DNA of 64,000 bases from Rhododendron vialii (GCF_030253575.1 NC_080567.1:33261501-33325500), one strand, 5' to 3'. Positions 46,938 through 59,175 are shown, counted from the first letter of the stretch. Translations and numbers: made by a program. Notes: generated by a model from the sequence alone, not told the origin.

Positions 46938-49125
46938 GGAGCAAGATTTTGTATTTGTTGGAAATCCAAGCCGAGGGATTTAGTTTTTCATTTATTGGGA
47001 AATATATGCGGTTCCGGATGACAGTGCTGTTAGGGAAGATCTCGTCGAGATACCGATGGCAATTCTGGGATTTCATTTCAAGAAAGAATTCGCGGCGGTT
47101 GCTTGGATCCTTCCTCCGTGAAAGGTTTCAGTTTTCTCTGTAGAATTTTCTCTTGGTGAGTTTTGTTCTCGTCACCTTTATCTTTAATACTATCTCTGTT
47201 CTGCTATGGTAGTTCACAGTGTAGGCATTTTTATGTGCTCTGGATTTTGCTTGGGCTTTCCAATCTTGAGTTGTATCGATTGACATTTTTCTTTTAACTT
47301 ATCTTTATTAACCAATCCAAATCTTGTTTTTAATGACGTAGCTTCACTTCAAGTGGCTTAGATTATGAATTATTAGAATTTTGTATATTCTATTTTTACC
47401 TAAACAAAAATGCTGGAGTACAAACAAAGACCCAAGTGCGGATCCGTAAACAAATATATTCAAAATCATCCGATGTGTATGGGCCCCACATTGGTTTTGT
47501 GCGACTCATGTGCTTCATACGGTCTCAAGTACATCTTTTCGTGGATTTATGCACTTTCATCTATGTCCGTGTTAGTAAATGGAACTTGGAATGTGTGTTG
47601 GTTATAGTTAGCTCACGGTTTCTCTGCCATGTCCATTTAGTAAGTGCAAATGGTACATGAAAGGGAATTTTCCTCGTTTAAAATAAGAGGATGATTTAAG
47701 GGTGAAATAGTATTTTAACATCGCATTGACGTTGACTTTGACTAAATCATTCCTTCATTCTCAATATAGGTGCTTGCTTCTGTCACCACCACTTCGGTAA
47801 ATTTCTTTTTTGATCTGACCGCTTTTGCATATTTGAATGAAAAAATTCATTCACAAATCATTCATTGTTATATATGCTAGTGTGACAATTAAGAGGTAGT
47901 TCGCAAATGACCCAAACCTTATGCAGTTACAGACAAATAAGTTCTCTAATCAAAACTTCTTAAAAATACGGGTTGTGCTGATGGGCTTGGCGGTTTATAA
48001 TACCACTATCCAACGCTAACACGATCTGTTGGCTCTCACTACCGTCTCCCCATCGATTCAAATAACTTAAACGAATTGTCATTCTGTCTCATCCTTTTGA
48101 AAATCTTAAAAATGCCATGTTAACGCAATCCTTTGTTATTGTCGTCCCCATCGTTGGACAAAGACGTTTCTCCACAGGTTTATGTAGATCTTAATTGTTA
48201 TCTATTTTTAAGGAGTCCCTAATAAGAGAAATGGTCTATACCGGCCAATTGTCACCACTCTGTCTCATCCTTTTGAAAATTCTAAAGTTTCACCTTAATT
48301 TAATCTTTTGCCATTTTTGCCATGGTTGGACACAATGGATCCCTCTAGATCATCCTATAAATCAATCTTACTATTTTTAAGTACTCCCTAATCTTGGAAA
48401 TGGTCTACTGGCAAATTGTCATCCCTTGGTCTCATCCTTCCGATAATTCTAAAACTTTCGCTTTTTATTCAATCCTTCGCCATGGTTGGACACATTAAAA
48501 TTGTCAACTTAAATTTAATTGTTCAAGCATTGTCGCCATGGTCGGCCTATTTTTTAGCTTTTAAGAGATCAAAAATGTTGTACCGACCAACTCTCACTCC
48601 TCCGCCTCACCCTTTTAAAAATTGCCTACTTTCATCTTAATTAAATTCTTCACCATTGTCAATATGGCTAGACACATGAGTCTCTTGTAAGTCTTTCGAT
48701 GAATGTTTCAATTTTTGTGGGAGCAAATGGGCATATTGCAACTTTATCTAGAAACATTTTGCAACCTCGTACTCTAAATCAGCTGTAGTCTAGTTATGTC
48801 ATCTATTTTAAGGATGCATGACATTTAACTAATTTAGAGGATTAATTTCACTCCATTTTATTTAGCAAAATGACTGCTTTGGTCACTAGTTATCAGCTGG
48901 TGGATGAAAAGGGGTAGGTAAAGAGAGAAGGGGTGAGGTTAGAGACGAGGGTAGATTTGGAATTTGGTTTGAGTAGATGGAGAGAGAGTGTGGATGTAGG
49001 AAAAATAATGGTGCATTTAGAATTTCCATTGTAAAATCTCCATTTAAGATTACAATAACACCCTCCACGCGCCTCTGGCTCTGTCCGCCTTTCCCCGTAC
49101 ACGCTCTCTGGACCCCACATATCAC
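46938..49125. other. 3' region of POL5 and intergenic DNA
   Basis: The first few hundred bases are probably 3' untranslated. From 47.9 to 48.7 kb a loosely repeated motif (CTCATCCTTTTGAAAATTCTAAA, 4-5 degenerate copies spaced about 130 bp) suggests an old tandem duplication. No gene. Confidence 0.4.
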
Positions 49126-49134
49126 AAACCCTAA
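49126..49134 (+). promoter_or_regulatory. Telo-box
   Basis: AAACCCTAA about 460 bp before the GTE7-like start codon, in a GC-richer promoter-like stretch. Confidence 0.35.
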
Positions 49135-49587
49135 ATTCACCCCACATGACACCCAAATTCACTCCAAAACTCCCCTTCCCCAATCCCACGTCCCACATGA
49201 CGCCACGTGTACCACCCTCAGTTCTCCACCGTCGATCCCTCGGTCAGCTACAGAGCCAGCACACGAACCCACGCCAGCCGTCCGATCCCTAGTCGAACTC
49301 GGATCGACGGCCCGAAACCTGCCCGGGGTCTCCAGCGGGCAGATCTCGTCGCCTTTAAGAAGCGATGCTCGTCCTCTCTCCTTCCTCGCTCAATTCCTCC
49401 CAAACCCTACTCCTAGGGCAATACGTACAACATATACCGGGCGTATAGCTGTACATATGTATATGTACCGGCGTTAGGACTTGACTGGTGCCGTTGATCG
49501 GATTCCGGCGAGCTGCGGCGTAGAATATATCATTGCCCGTCGGTTCATGATTCCTCACACGTCAGCATTCGTGGTCTTCCGACGTCG

Positions 49588-51589
49588 ATGGCGTCAGCCG
49601 TCCTAGCCAGCCGCAATGAATCCAACTGGGGACAATCCGGCGCCGTGTTCATGGGCAAACAACTCCCGTCGTCGTACTCCAATCACCACCACCTAAACCC
49701 TAACCCTAACCCTAACAACCCTAATTCCGTCCCGAAGAAGAAAAAGAAGAAGCAATTACAACACCACTCGTTGGTCGCCAACGGCCACCACCACAGCAAT
49801 AACGGCGTCGTCTCGCCGCCGGCCGTAACGCAGGCCGCCTCCGACGATGCCTACTCGTTCAACCAGAGACAGATCGATACGAAGAGCGGACCTGCGATCG
49901 ATCGCGGTGATGACGCGTACGTCAGCTTCGACATCGGCTCGTGCACGAGACACGAGCTGGTCGAGCTCAAGAAACGGTTGGTGGCGGAGCTGGAACAGAT
50001 CCAGAGATTGAACGAGCGAATCGAGTCGGGAGATTTTAAACGACATCCGCGTGATCCTCCTCAATTGTTACAACATGGCAAGAGCAACAGGAAGCTCTCG
50101 GGAAACAAGCGGCCGGGTCCACCCCGAGAGCAGCTTCCTGTAGTTTCCCCGAGGGAACGGGTACCGGATGGGATTGAACTGGCGGAGATAATGAAGATGT
50201 GCAGGCAGGTGTTGACGAAGCTGATGATGCACAAATCCAGCTGGATCTTCAAGACCCCGGTCGACGCCGTTGCGCTAGGGCTTCACGATTACCACCAGAT
50301 TGTCAAGCGCCCGATGGATCTAGGGACGGTAAAATCGAATTTCTCCAAGAATTTGTATTCATTTCCTGGCGATTTCGCAACGGACGTGAGATTGATCTTT
50401 GAGAATGCGATCTTGTATAATCCCAAGGGGGATGAGGTGCATAGGATCGCCGAGCAGCTTCTCGATCGGTTCGAGGAGCTGTACAGGCCGATACAAGATA
50501 GGTTAAAAGGCAACGATGACAGAGATGACGGAGATGAGAGAGAGGAGGTAGTACAGGGGAGCTCGTGGAATCATAATCATCCAGCTCCTGAGAATCCAAA
50601 GAAGAAGAAACCCAAGTCAATGCCAACTCCTAAGGAGAAAATAGAGGTTGTTCCGGCAATGCCTTCGAGTCCGTCAAGTCCTTCTTCACCGAACCCTCCA
50701 TTGGTGCAATCTCCCGTGGCGGCTGCAAAGGCAGGAGGGGTGAGAGGGAGTTACGTTGGGAAGCAGCCGAAGCCGAAGGCCAGAGATCCGAATAAGAGGC
50801 CAATGAGCATGGAGGAGAAGCACAAGCTGGGTGGTGGGTTGCAGAATTTGCCTGAGGAAAAGATGCCTCAGTTGGTTCAGATAATAAGGAAGAGGAACAA
50901 GCATATGGCCCCGGAAGGGGACGAGATCGAGCTCGATATAGAGGCCATTGATACGGAGACCCTTTGGGAGCTCGATCGGTTCGTGACTAATTGGAAGAAG
51001 ATGGTGAGCAAGAACAAGAGGCAAGCGCTCATGACAAACAATGCGGTTGCTACTACGGCTTCTGGAGATGACAACGTGGTAAGAAGGAAAAAAACATGGG
51101 TTTTGCTTTGAGTTATGATTAGTGATTGGTACTGAAGGTTTTGCTAATATTTTTGTGTTGTTGATAGGAGGTTCATTTGAGTGAAAAAACTGATTCTGTG
51201 AAGAAGCCGAAGAAAGGGGAAGCTGGTGAGGAAGATGTTGACATTGGCGATGAGATGCCAATGACCCATTTCCCACCAGTGGAGATTGAGAAGGATGATG
51301 GCGCCACGGCCGGTGGCAGTGGTCATGATAACAAGGGTCATGCAACCAGCAGCTCTAGCAGCTCCAGCGGCTCAAGTAGCGATTCGTCCTCATCGAGTGG
51401 TAACATCTCCTAAAATTCCTACATTTTCTTCCTCTGTGGAAATTGTTGGTGAAATTATTTGTGGTGTGGTTATGTGATCACAAGGGATTGTGTGCAGATT
51501 CTGAATCTGGGAGCTCTTCGGAAAGTGATTCTGATGCGGATGATGCAGAGTCGAGGGGCCGAGAGTCCAAAGAATTTTCGAAGACTTGA
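49588..51589 (+). CDS. GTE7: GTE7-like bromodomain-NET protein
   Basis: Plant BET-type chromatin reader, nuclear, expected to bind acetylated histone tails and promote transcription. Three exons (49588-51078, 51168-51399, 51498-51589) give 604 residues. The N-terminus has Asn/Pro, Lys and His-rich runs. Residues about 130-150 form a short charged helix (LVELKKRLVAELEQIQRLN). The bromodomain spans about 201-307, with KRPMDLGTVKS and the acetyl-lysine-binding Asn in ILYNP. The NET domain spans about 405-472 (SMEEKHKLGGGLQNLPEEKM to DRFVTNWKKM). The C-terminus is acidic and Ser-rich. One bromodomain followed by a NET domain and the length match Arabidopsis GTE7/GTE2. The ATG at 49588 is the first in the frame, and sequence upstream does not read as this family. 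Confidence 0.95.
49695..49716 (+). repeat. Telomere-type repeats inside coding sequence
   Basis: AAACCCTAA followed by two more CCCTAA units in exon 1 of the GTE7-like gene, encoding an Asn-Pro run. Confidence 0.9.
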
Positions 51590-52634
51590 ATCAGGACTGA
51601 GTGAAGATGGTTGAACAAAACAAGGGTCTGAATTCTTTCCCTTGGGAAAAAGAAGAGCTCCCATTGGTGGGTGGTGAATTTGAGGTATAAACTGATACAA
51701 TGAACGTGCATCCATTTGTAATGGGAGAGTGTTGTGAAGTAACTTGTGGGTTTGTGGTTAATTGCAGCCATTGGGAAGGAATGTTGTAATGGAAGTGTTT
51801 GATTGGCAGCTGGTTGTGGCCTGGAGGGTGGAAAAGAAGCCCATTTGGGTAGAAGTTGTTGTCAAAAGGTTTGAGAAATGTGGTTAAAGTGATTGGATTT
51901 GATGTTTTAGTTATGGTTCCTAAATTAGAACTAGAGGAAGATTTATGTAGAGGGAGTTTGAGATACTTTTGTACAGTTTTTTACAACACTAATACAACCA
52001 TGATTTTTCTTCCCAACCGAAAGTCCCTTATTAGCACTTGATTCCTCTTTTGGTAGTATTTTGATTAACTTGTGTTTACCTTTTGATGGAAGTGTCCAGA
52101 GTTCCAGTTTAGTCATTTAACAGATTATGCCACCTGCCTCAGGTATTGGTGGACCCAATATTGAAATATGCAATTACTACACTTGAATTTTGAATTTTTA
52201 AGCATTGATTCCAGTACTACCCTTTTTCTCTCCTTGATAAATTTTGGAAATTTAAACACTGACATAACTTTTCGAGGAGATACAATCATATACATATATT
52301 CGGGACATTTGAAATTGAATGTTTAAGGACCTGCAGTAAGGGATGGAGTAACTTTTAAGCAGATTGAAGTGGAGATAAAAGGTGCTCCAATTGGTAGAAA
52401 GTTGTCCTAATGATGAGTGTTGTAAAATGATCTCTAATTAATAGTGTATTCATTGGCACATCACAAACCTTATCATCCCTGTGTTTGGTAGCTCAAGTGG
52501 ATGTTACGAGGATATTCATGAAGCTACTTAATTCGTGTTTTAACTGTAGGAAGGAAAGAGACCAATGAAATACCTAATGATACTGTTTGGTTGACTTCAC
52601 TTAATTTACTCTTACTTGGATCAAAGAGAAATAT
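51590..52634. other. 3' region of the GTE7-like gene and intergenic DNA
   Basis: Probable 3' untranslated sequence to about 52.0 kb; nothing else recognised. Confidence 0.4.
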
Positions 52635-52826
52635 ATTCACAGCTCAGCTTCAAGCTATGAACATATTGTTTAAAAGTGTTATGGACGGTTCGGATTTTAA
52701 TGAAACTTTTTTGAAGAAAAGTTTAACTATACTCCGGAAAAGTTTTATTTTTATTAACATTCGGACCGTTCAAAACACTTTTAGACTGTCATAATTGGCT
52801 TCGAAAATAACTATTCACGGCCGCCG
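52635..52826. mobile_element. Palindromic MITE, family D, copy 2
   Basis: Inverted arms carry AAAAGTGTTATGGACGGTTC and, on the other strand, AAAAGTGTTTTGAACGGTCC, each followed by GGATTTTAATGAAAC / GAATGTTAATAAAA. The outer ends resemble 36784-36981. Confidence 0.6.
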
Positions 52827-53140
52827 TTAAAAAGATTCTCTCCATTATATAGTATAGGGAAAGCATTAATGACCTTTTTGTAAGGTTGTTTGTTACTACT
52901 GGTAGGTTTCTAGTTATAGACATGGTAGGCTGGTTAATGGTTATTGTCTTGACTCGACTTTATTGAGTATTTGACACTTCTCTCCTTTACCTCTTCTTCT
53001 CAGGTGTTACATGGATAAAAATGTTTTGGGCCCCGTCCAGTAAAAAACCTTGACGGGTAAAACAAGAATCATTATGTACTTGGAATTTAGCCTCGGCGAA
53101 GAACCAGACACCCTGATGAGGTTTTTCATACACAAACTAA
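52827..53140. other. Intergenic, nothing recognised
   Basis: No supported features between the MITE and the SINE. Confidence 0.4.
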
Positions 53141-53144
53141 AAGG

Positions 53145-53276
53145 GAAAATCCAATGCATGAGGCTCCCGGTATTGCGGAGTCTGGGAAATGGTTGATGTA
53201 TGCAGCCTTACTCTTACAAGCAGAGAGGTTGTTTTCGTGACTCAAACCCGCGACCTCCAGGTTCCGTAATTATATC
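53145..53276 (-). mobile_element. Au-like SINE, 5'-truncated
   Basis: On the minus strand: ACCTGGAGGTCGCGGGTTTG, with pol III box B (GGTTTGAGTC), then AACAACCTCTCTGC, AGTAAGGCTGCATACAT and CAATACCGGGAGCC, in the order of the plant Au SINE consensus. No box A is recognisable upstream, so the head is missing or degraded. Confidence 0.7.
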
Positions 53277-53480
53277 TAGAATGAAGTCTATAAACGTACT
53301 ACTGGTATGGAACCGAAAGATTCAGAAACTCAAGTTAAAACTACCGAAGAATATCCAAGGTTAGCCATGGAAACACCAAACGGAGGTTAGCAGTGGATTA
53401 TGTAACCACAGGGGCAGGATCTCTAGATATGTTTGTACGACATAAGTCCAATTAGAGTACTCCCTCGTTTCAAAATATTA

Positions 53481-54096
53481 CTCCATCCGTGCTCCGTTCA
53501 ATTGTCGAGAAAGTTGTGTGAAAAATTGGTTCTCAGAAAAAGTGAAGTGAGGTGAAGTAAAAGAAAAAGAAAATTATTTTCCTGTGAGTGTTCATTTGAC
53601 AAAAGAATTTTGCAAGAATAATTAAGGTTTAGTTGTTCATTTGTCAGGAAAAAGAAACTTTCGGGAAAATTTTGTGAGTGTTCACTCATTTTCCTTTTCC
53701 CGTGACGCAAAATTCTGTGTTTTTTGCAGGATCACTTTTGCAGGAAAGTAATTCCTGCAGGAAAACTTAAAAACATGTTTCCCACTACTTTCCTGCCAAC
53801 TGAACACTACAAAAATCATGGAAAAGTTGATTTTCCCATCTTTTCCTGTACTTTCTTGGCAACTGAACGGGGCCATAATGTTTGACATTTTCAGATACGT
53901 GTCATTTTTAAATTGCATATATCTTTCAATCATAATGTTTTAGGTGATTTTTTGAACTTTGTTTAATTAGAACAAATTAAACTTTATCAAACAAGATCTA
54001 TATTGCTTATAAAAAACATTATGAATTAAAAGATATAGTTAATTTTTTCATAAAGCTGCAATAGTGAAAGTACCAAACTTTATGGGACGGATGAAG
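53481..54096. mobile_element. Stowaway-like MITE split by another element
   Basis: Left end CTCCATCCGT (53481-53490, preceded by TA) continues after a 383-bp insertion with CCATAATGTTTGACATTTTC. The right end, inverted, is CTTCATCCGTCCCATAAAGT and is followed by TA. Another Stowaway-type end (CTCCCTCGTTTCAAAATAT) directly precedes it at 53460. Confidence 0.65.
53491..53873. mobile_element. 383-bp TIR element nested in a Stowaway-like MITE
   Basis: Inverted ends GCTCCGTTCAATTGTCGAGA and GCCCCGTTCAGTTGCCAAGA. The interior repeats TTTTGCAGGAAA and AACTGAACAC words. No reading frame of note. Confidence 0.7.
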
Positions 54097-55356
54097 TATC
54101 ATGAAGTACTTTCGTTTATATTTTCCCATCTTTTTGCAATCATTTCGTAATAGACTAGAATTTTGAAACAGAGTATTGTATTGGAATTTATAGCCCGGCC
54201 ATTAACCTCAGATGCTCTCACTGGATAACTCACATTCGGGGCAAAATTAGAATGCAGACGGAGTACAGAATGGAGAAGCTAATGTTGATTGACTAGAACA
54301 AACATGAACCTCTGTCTCTCCCTATGGCCGCCCCAAGCGGTCTTCTCGCCGCCGCCAGTGCGCCACCACCACCCCAATCAGTCAATAACCATCACTGAAC
54401 AACTCCACTCCCCTACTCTGGCCACCACTTTAACACATATCTGTGCACTAAACATTTCGTTTTTTTGCAGAATTCGCAACAAAAACTAACGGAAACTGGT
54501 TTCTTGTTCTGTTAAACAGAAATAAATTAATAAAAAAGCAAATAAATCTGCTACAGAAACCTTTAAAATTAGATGAGATGTAAGCCTTAAGTACGTGGTT
54601 CAACGTGTTCTTAATTTGTCCCTAACGTATACTTAATAAAAATTAACACACATTTGCAAATCTTTTACAGCTAAGATTGATTATCCCCAGCTAGTTGAAT
54701 TAATAATCAGTTCCCTTCACATGGTGCCACCAAGGCATATGAGTTTTATATGGTTGGGAAATGGTTTTGAACCTCCTCCGTCTTCTGAGAAAGAAATAGT
54801 TTTAAAAACAAAAGTGAGATTATGAAGACATAAATAATGGCAAGATACTTTCCAGTTTGAACTATCCAGTTATATACAAGATTATCTGTGATCCGGGAAT
54901 CCTACAGGGTACCCTGTAGGGCACAATCATAGCTATCCAAAAGTGCTTCCAACGATAAATCTGCACCTTTAATAAAACTCTCGTGGACGACAATGTAGTG
55001 TCCTACAGGATTTCTAATTCCCATTATCTCGATACTTGTGCTGAGCTTTTGGAGAGGCTAACTAAGATTATTACTGTAGCTCTTAATTAATAAAGGGCAC
55101 AAATTAAAGTACTATCATGTACCCAAAATGGTAGTATTTGTGTTTGTTGCGGATAACTACGCAAAATTATGTATATTAACTTAATAAGCAATCCCTAAGA
55201 TCTGGGAGGAGACTGGCTGCCCACAAGCCATATCGTACTCCTTTTGAAGAACTTATTTATTAGAGTAATCATGATTTTTGCCAAGGATAGTGTACGAATA
55301 TCACTACAAATAAACAAGCACACATAGTAAGCCGGTACGATGTCTTCTTTGTACTA
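54097..55356. other. Intergenic, one palindrome
   Basis: No gene. A perfect 20-bp palindrome CCTACAGGGTACCCTGTAGG lies at 54901-54920, and CCTACAGGAT recurs about 100 bp downstream, suggesting a small degenerate MITE. Confidence 0.4.
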
Positions 55357-55592
55357 CTCACTCTGTCCCATTTTCGTTGAAATTTTTTGATATTCGTGTT
55401 ATTGTTAAAACTCTTTTATCTTTCGGTATAAATCTCAAAAAATATGTAATATGAATCTTGTTTGATAGTTCTCGATTAAATCTATAATATAAAGTTTTCA
55501 AAATTACGAAAAGTATTATAAATTGAGAGATATAAAAGTTTAAAAAACGGTGCCAATATCAAAAAAGACCAAAGAAAATGGGACAGAGGGAG
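55357..55592. mobile_element. Stowaway-like (Tc1/mariner) MITE
   Basis: A 236-bp element flanked by TA on both sides. Ends CTCACTCTGTCCCATTTTCG and, inverted, CTCCCTCTGTCCCATTTTCT, the standard Stowaway terminus. Confidence 0.88.
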
Positions 55593-56291
55593 TACATCAG
55601 TTTAGAATCAAACAATGGATTACAATCTCTAAATTTACTCTCCTAAATTTCTAACAATTTCAACATGCCACACCTTCTTTGTTCTCGTAATCTTGGGTGA
55701 TAAAACTTTGCCACATGTTCTTCATTCTCATATTCCTATGTAATTTCGTGCGAAAAGACTTTTAAGAAAGTTTGAAGTAGCATGAAAAATAAAGTCGAAG
55801 AATAACCAACACCTATAAGCCAATCCACACGTGGTTGCCTTAATTGACATGCCACATTGAGAGCAACATGAGATTGCCATCATGCAATAAAAATAGTAGA
55901 CAATTCAAATATAGAAGGCCACTCGAAGAGTTGAAGCAGTCATTTTTTTTTCTCTAGAAAATGGACGAATTCAAATTTTCTTCAACTTATTTCACTGTCC
56001 AATTTAATGGACATAAAGGACAGATTGCAAATTGTATACGTCCTATTGAACACGCATAGATGATAGATACATTCGTACGTACATGCATCCGTATGTTCTT
56101 GTTTATAAATACAACGGCTCCGAACAAATAGGTCACGATTGTATTGTAAAACCGTGTTTCTAGGCATTTTGAATTAAAAAAGATACAACTGATAAATCGA
56201 CTGAATTATTTCCCGCGTCACAACCACCAATATGGTAATACATAATGGAAAAATAACACAAGTTTTTGGCATTACAATTTTGTTGAGAAGT
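55593..56291. other. Intergenic and 3' region of the CYSTM gene
   Basis: No supported exon. It probably includes the CYSTM 3' untranslated region near its right end. Confidence 0.4.
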
Positions 56292-57840
56292 CTAGAACAC
56301 ACAAAATACAGAGGGGTCGCAGCAACACTCGTCAAGCAGGCAACAGCAACACAAAGCTGCAAGGCTGCAAATCCAAAAGAAAAAAAAAAAAAAAAAACCA
56401 AGATTAGAATTCTTATTCTGAAAGATATGCATATATATGAGCTCGAATCCTCTTTCACGATTTGTGCTTATATCGGTGTTCCATTACACTTCCGACTATT
56501 GGATTGTACATAAATATTTTCTATCTCTCCATATTCGTAACGACAAAAAACACACCGAAACACCAGTACAGATAAAGATAGGCACAAAGGACTTGAAATT
56601 TAGCTATGGGAAGTACAGGATGGAACAGAGCATACCATCCCTCAAGAAAACCAGTGTCTCTCCTTGGGGGTTGTGGAGGTGGAGGAGCATATTGAGGTGG
56701 GGCATATTGAGGTGGGGCCATCACTGGGGGGCCTTGATAATAACCTGCACCTTAAAATTCATTTCAATTCAGATTGAATTTATAAATATTTTGGTGGAGG
56801 CAAATAACTCAAACAAGAAGCATATATGTGACTATAACCCAATGAAATATGTGACAAAAAAAAAATGACCTTTTCTTTTTGCTTATATTTGGATATTATG
56901 ATCATTCGTTGGATATGTTAGTATATGAGGTAAATTTAGGAAATTGATAAAGTGTTATCCACCTGAACCTTTTAGTCATCCACCCCAAAAATCCAGACCT
57001 TTTATATACTAGACCTCATTGACAGCTTCAATCACGTCAGAAATCATATTGATCGACTATCTTTTGATATAATTTCAGAACACATCTATCTTGTCAAAAA
57101 ATATTGTTATTACATATAAACAAATGTGTTCAAAACCTATGAAACATATCAAACGATATCGGTCAATCTGGTTTTTGACGTAATTAATGTTCTTGACAAG
57201 TCTATAGAATAAATGATGATTATTAAAGTGAGCTCGAAAAGAATCCAGACATAAGGAATAAAAAAAATACACCAAAGTCATTAATGATCTCTCCTATCTT
57301 TTGGGAATTGCAGGTACGGTACCTATCGCACCACAACAAACCACTATCTGTAGGGGATTCCACAACATCTATGTCGACTTAAGCTTAAGCCCCACCACGT
57401 GCGAATGGTGTTAAGAATATGTATGTTTAGCTCCAACGAAGAGCTATGAAAACTTAAACTTGTGCATTGTCCAACCAAGTTCAGACTTATAACTTTAAAA
57501 AAAAACACATCCTAAACCAACCCACCCGGTATTGGTCATCTCTCCTCCGCCCAAAGAACTACTCCCATTTTTCTCACATCCAACAATCATCATTCATCAC
57601 ACATAACACAAAAAAAAAATCTAGAGAGAGAGAGAGAGCGCAACAATCATCATTCATCACACATAACACAAACAAAAAAATCTAGAGAGAGAAACACAAA
57701 CAAAAAAATCTAAAGAGAGAGAGAGAGCGCGCAACAATCATCATTCATCACACAAAACACAAACAAAAAAATCTAAAGAGAGAGAGAGAGAGGTGGGTAC
57801 CTTGAGCAGGGTAAGGATATGCATATTTGGGATCACTCAT
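56292..57840 (-). CDS. CYSTM-family cysteine-rich membrane microprotein
   Basis: Small tail-anchored plasma-membrane-type proteins of this family are linked to stress tolerance in plants. Three exons (57840-57801, 56744-56636, 56364-56292) join in phase into 73 residues. The protein starts MSDPKYAYPYPAQ, followed by a Tyr/Pro/Gln-rich region with APPQYAPPQYAPPPPQPP. It ends with the CYSTM module: GFLEGCLAALCCCCLLDECC, then CDPSVFCVF and a stop. The four adjacent cysteines, LLDECC and the length fit the family. The start is fixed by the conserved MSD-Y-P opening and the donor CAAG/GTACC. Each exon is far below typical ORF-finder cut-offs. Intron 1 begins with a CT-rich minisatellite. Which subgroup it belongs to is not clear. 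Confidence 0.9.
57581..57793. repeat. Minisatellite at the start of CYSTM intron 1
   Basis: Units at 57581, 57641 and 57732 all start CAACAATCATCATTCATCAC and end in a (GA)n run, with a partial extra unit inside the second. On the gene strand it reads CT-rich and begins within 10 bases of the 5' splice site. Confidence 0.9.
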
Positions 57841-57996
57841 CTCTGCAATACAAACCCAAATCAAGAAGAAGAAGAAGAGCACTTCAGAAAGAGAGAGAGG
57901 AAATATTTGAAATGAAAGAATGGGAATTGATGACAAGGAATGGGGTATCATGCGAATGAACCCCATTCCCCCCTTTTTATGCCACAAAAGAAGTAC

Positions 57997-58010
57997 GGGG
58001 GGGGGGGGGG
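57997..58010 (+). repeat. 14-bp G homopolymer
   Basis: G run about 160 bp upstream of the CYSTM start codon (C run on the gene strand). Confidence 0.85.
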
Positions 58011-58249
58011 AATACTTCGGTAGAAAGGAAAGTATAAAAGAGAGATTTCGAAAGGAAGTTCTAGTGAGATACGTATTCTTTTCAACGTTTCCTTCTGGGA
58101 CATCTATAACTGGAAGTTCGGGCCAATTTTCGTGCATTTCAATTAAGGCACTGAAATTAACGATCGAGCAAATCCTCCAGTAGTCATAAAATTTAAAATA
58201 TTCGGTTTTCATGGAATTTGAACATCTGACCTCACGAAGAATCATCACT

Positions 58250-59020
58250 TATTAGTTTTCTCAAGTCTGCTTTGCTAAACTCTGAATTCTTTATGGGACA
58301 ACTATTATCCTCCTCTCTCTCTCTCTCTCTGAAGGTTCCAGAGAGTTACTCCACTAGATTGAACTCCAGGTTATATATATAAATTGACTATGAGGAGTAT
58401 AATTTGAAATTTTCTTCTTCTAACCTTCGGAATTTTTACACTTTTAAGGCTGCCGACTAAATAATTACTAGTATCAACACTATCCGATCGGGTAACACGT
58501 TGCGAAATGTCTTTTTTGACGATCTTTTTATAAATTGCGTGTCAAAAATTTTTTTTCGAGTCAAATATTTATGCGCTGTTTTTGGTGAATTGTTATTAGA
58601 AGATAAAGAGTGACTCGTAGCATCAACATGCTAACTTATTAGCATTAAGATGCCGCGTAAACGACACCAATTGGCTATTCTGCAAGCGCCCATTAATTAT
58701 TATTAGTGTATAAATGAATCTTACAACCTTGATTAAAAAAGTGATTAAGACTAATCCTGATTCCCACAGGCTGCGTGAAAATCTGACATTTGCATTAACT
58801 GTGGCGGTTTAGCCAAGAGAGAGTTCTTCATTGTCACCTTTGGCTTTAAATTATCGTCATTAAAACTTAAAGCCCTGTTTGTTAATTATGGCATATAATT
58901 AAGAGGGAATACAAGCTCAAGGGGTTCGTCGAATGAGAGTACAGTAAGAAGCTTATTGCAAGGGGGGAACTTCTTTAAAGTCACAGGAAATTTGTCAACG
59001 TTAACTTTTAAGACTTTGAA
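58250..59020. other. Intergenic, nothing recognised
   Basis: Contains a short (CT)n run at about 58312-58330 and no exon. Confidence 0.4.
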
Positions 59021-59175
59021 ATCACAAGAAATGCTAAGTGCAAAGAAAAAACTCTTAAAGTGTATTTGAACGGCTCAGATTCATTGCATAGTGAATCTGA
59101 ACGGTTCATATACACTTTAAGGGTCATTTCTTTGCATATTTTCTTTGTCCCTAGCACTTCTCTTGAAAATCACTG
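59021..59175. mobile_element. Small hairpin MITE
   Basis: Inverted arms CTTAAAGTGTATTTGAACGG and CTTAAAGTGTATATGAACCG around a GCATAG loop. More diverged outer arms carry AAGAAATGCTAAGTGCAAAG / AAGAGAAGTGCTAGGGACAA. Confidence 0.6.

Noticed and set aside
50686..51345. 219-codon minus-strand frame
   Set aside because: Antisense to the NET-domain part of the GTE7-like gene and crosses its intron.
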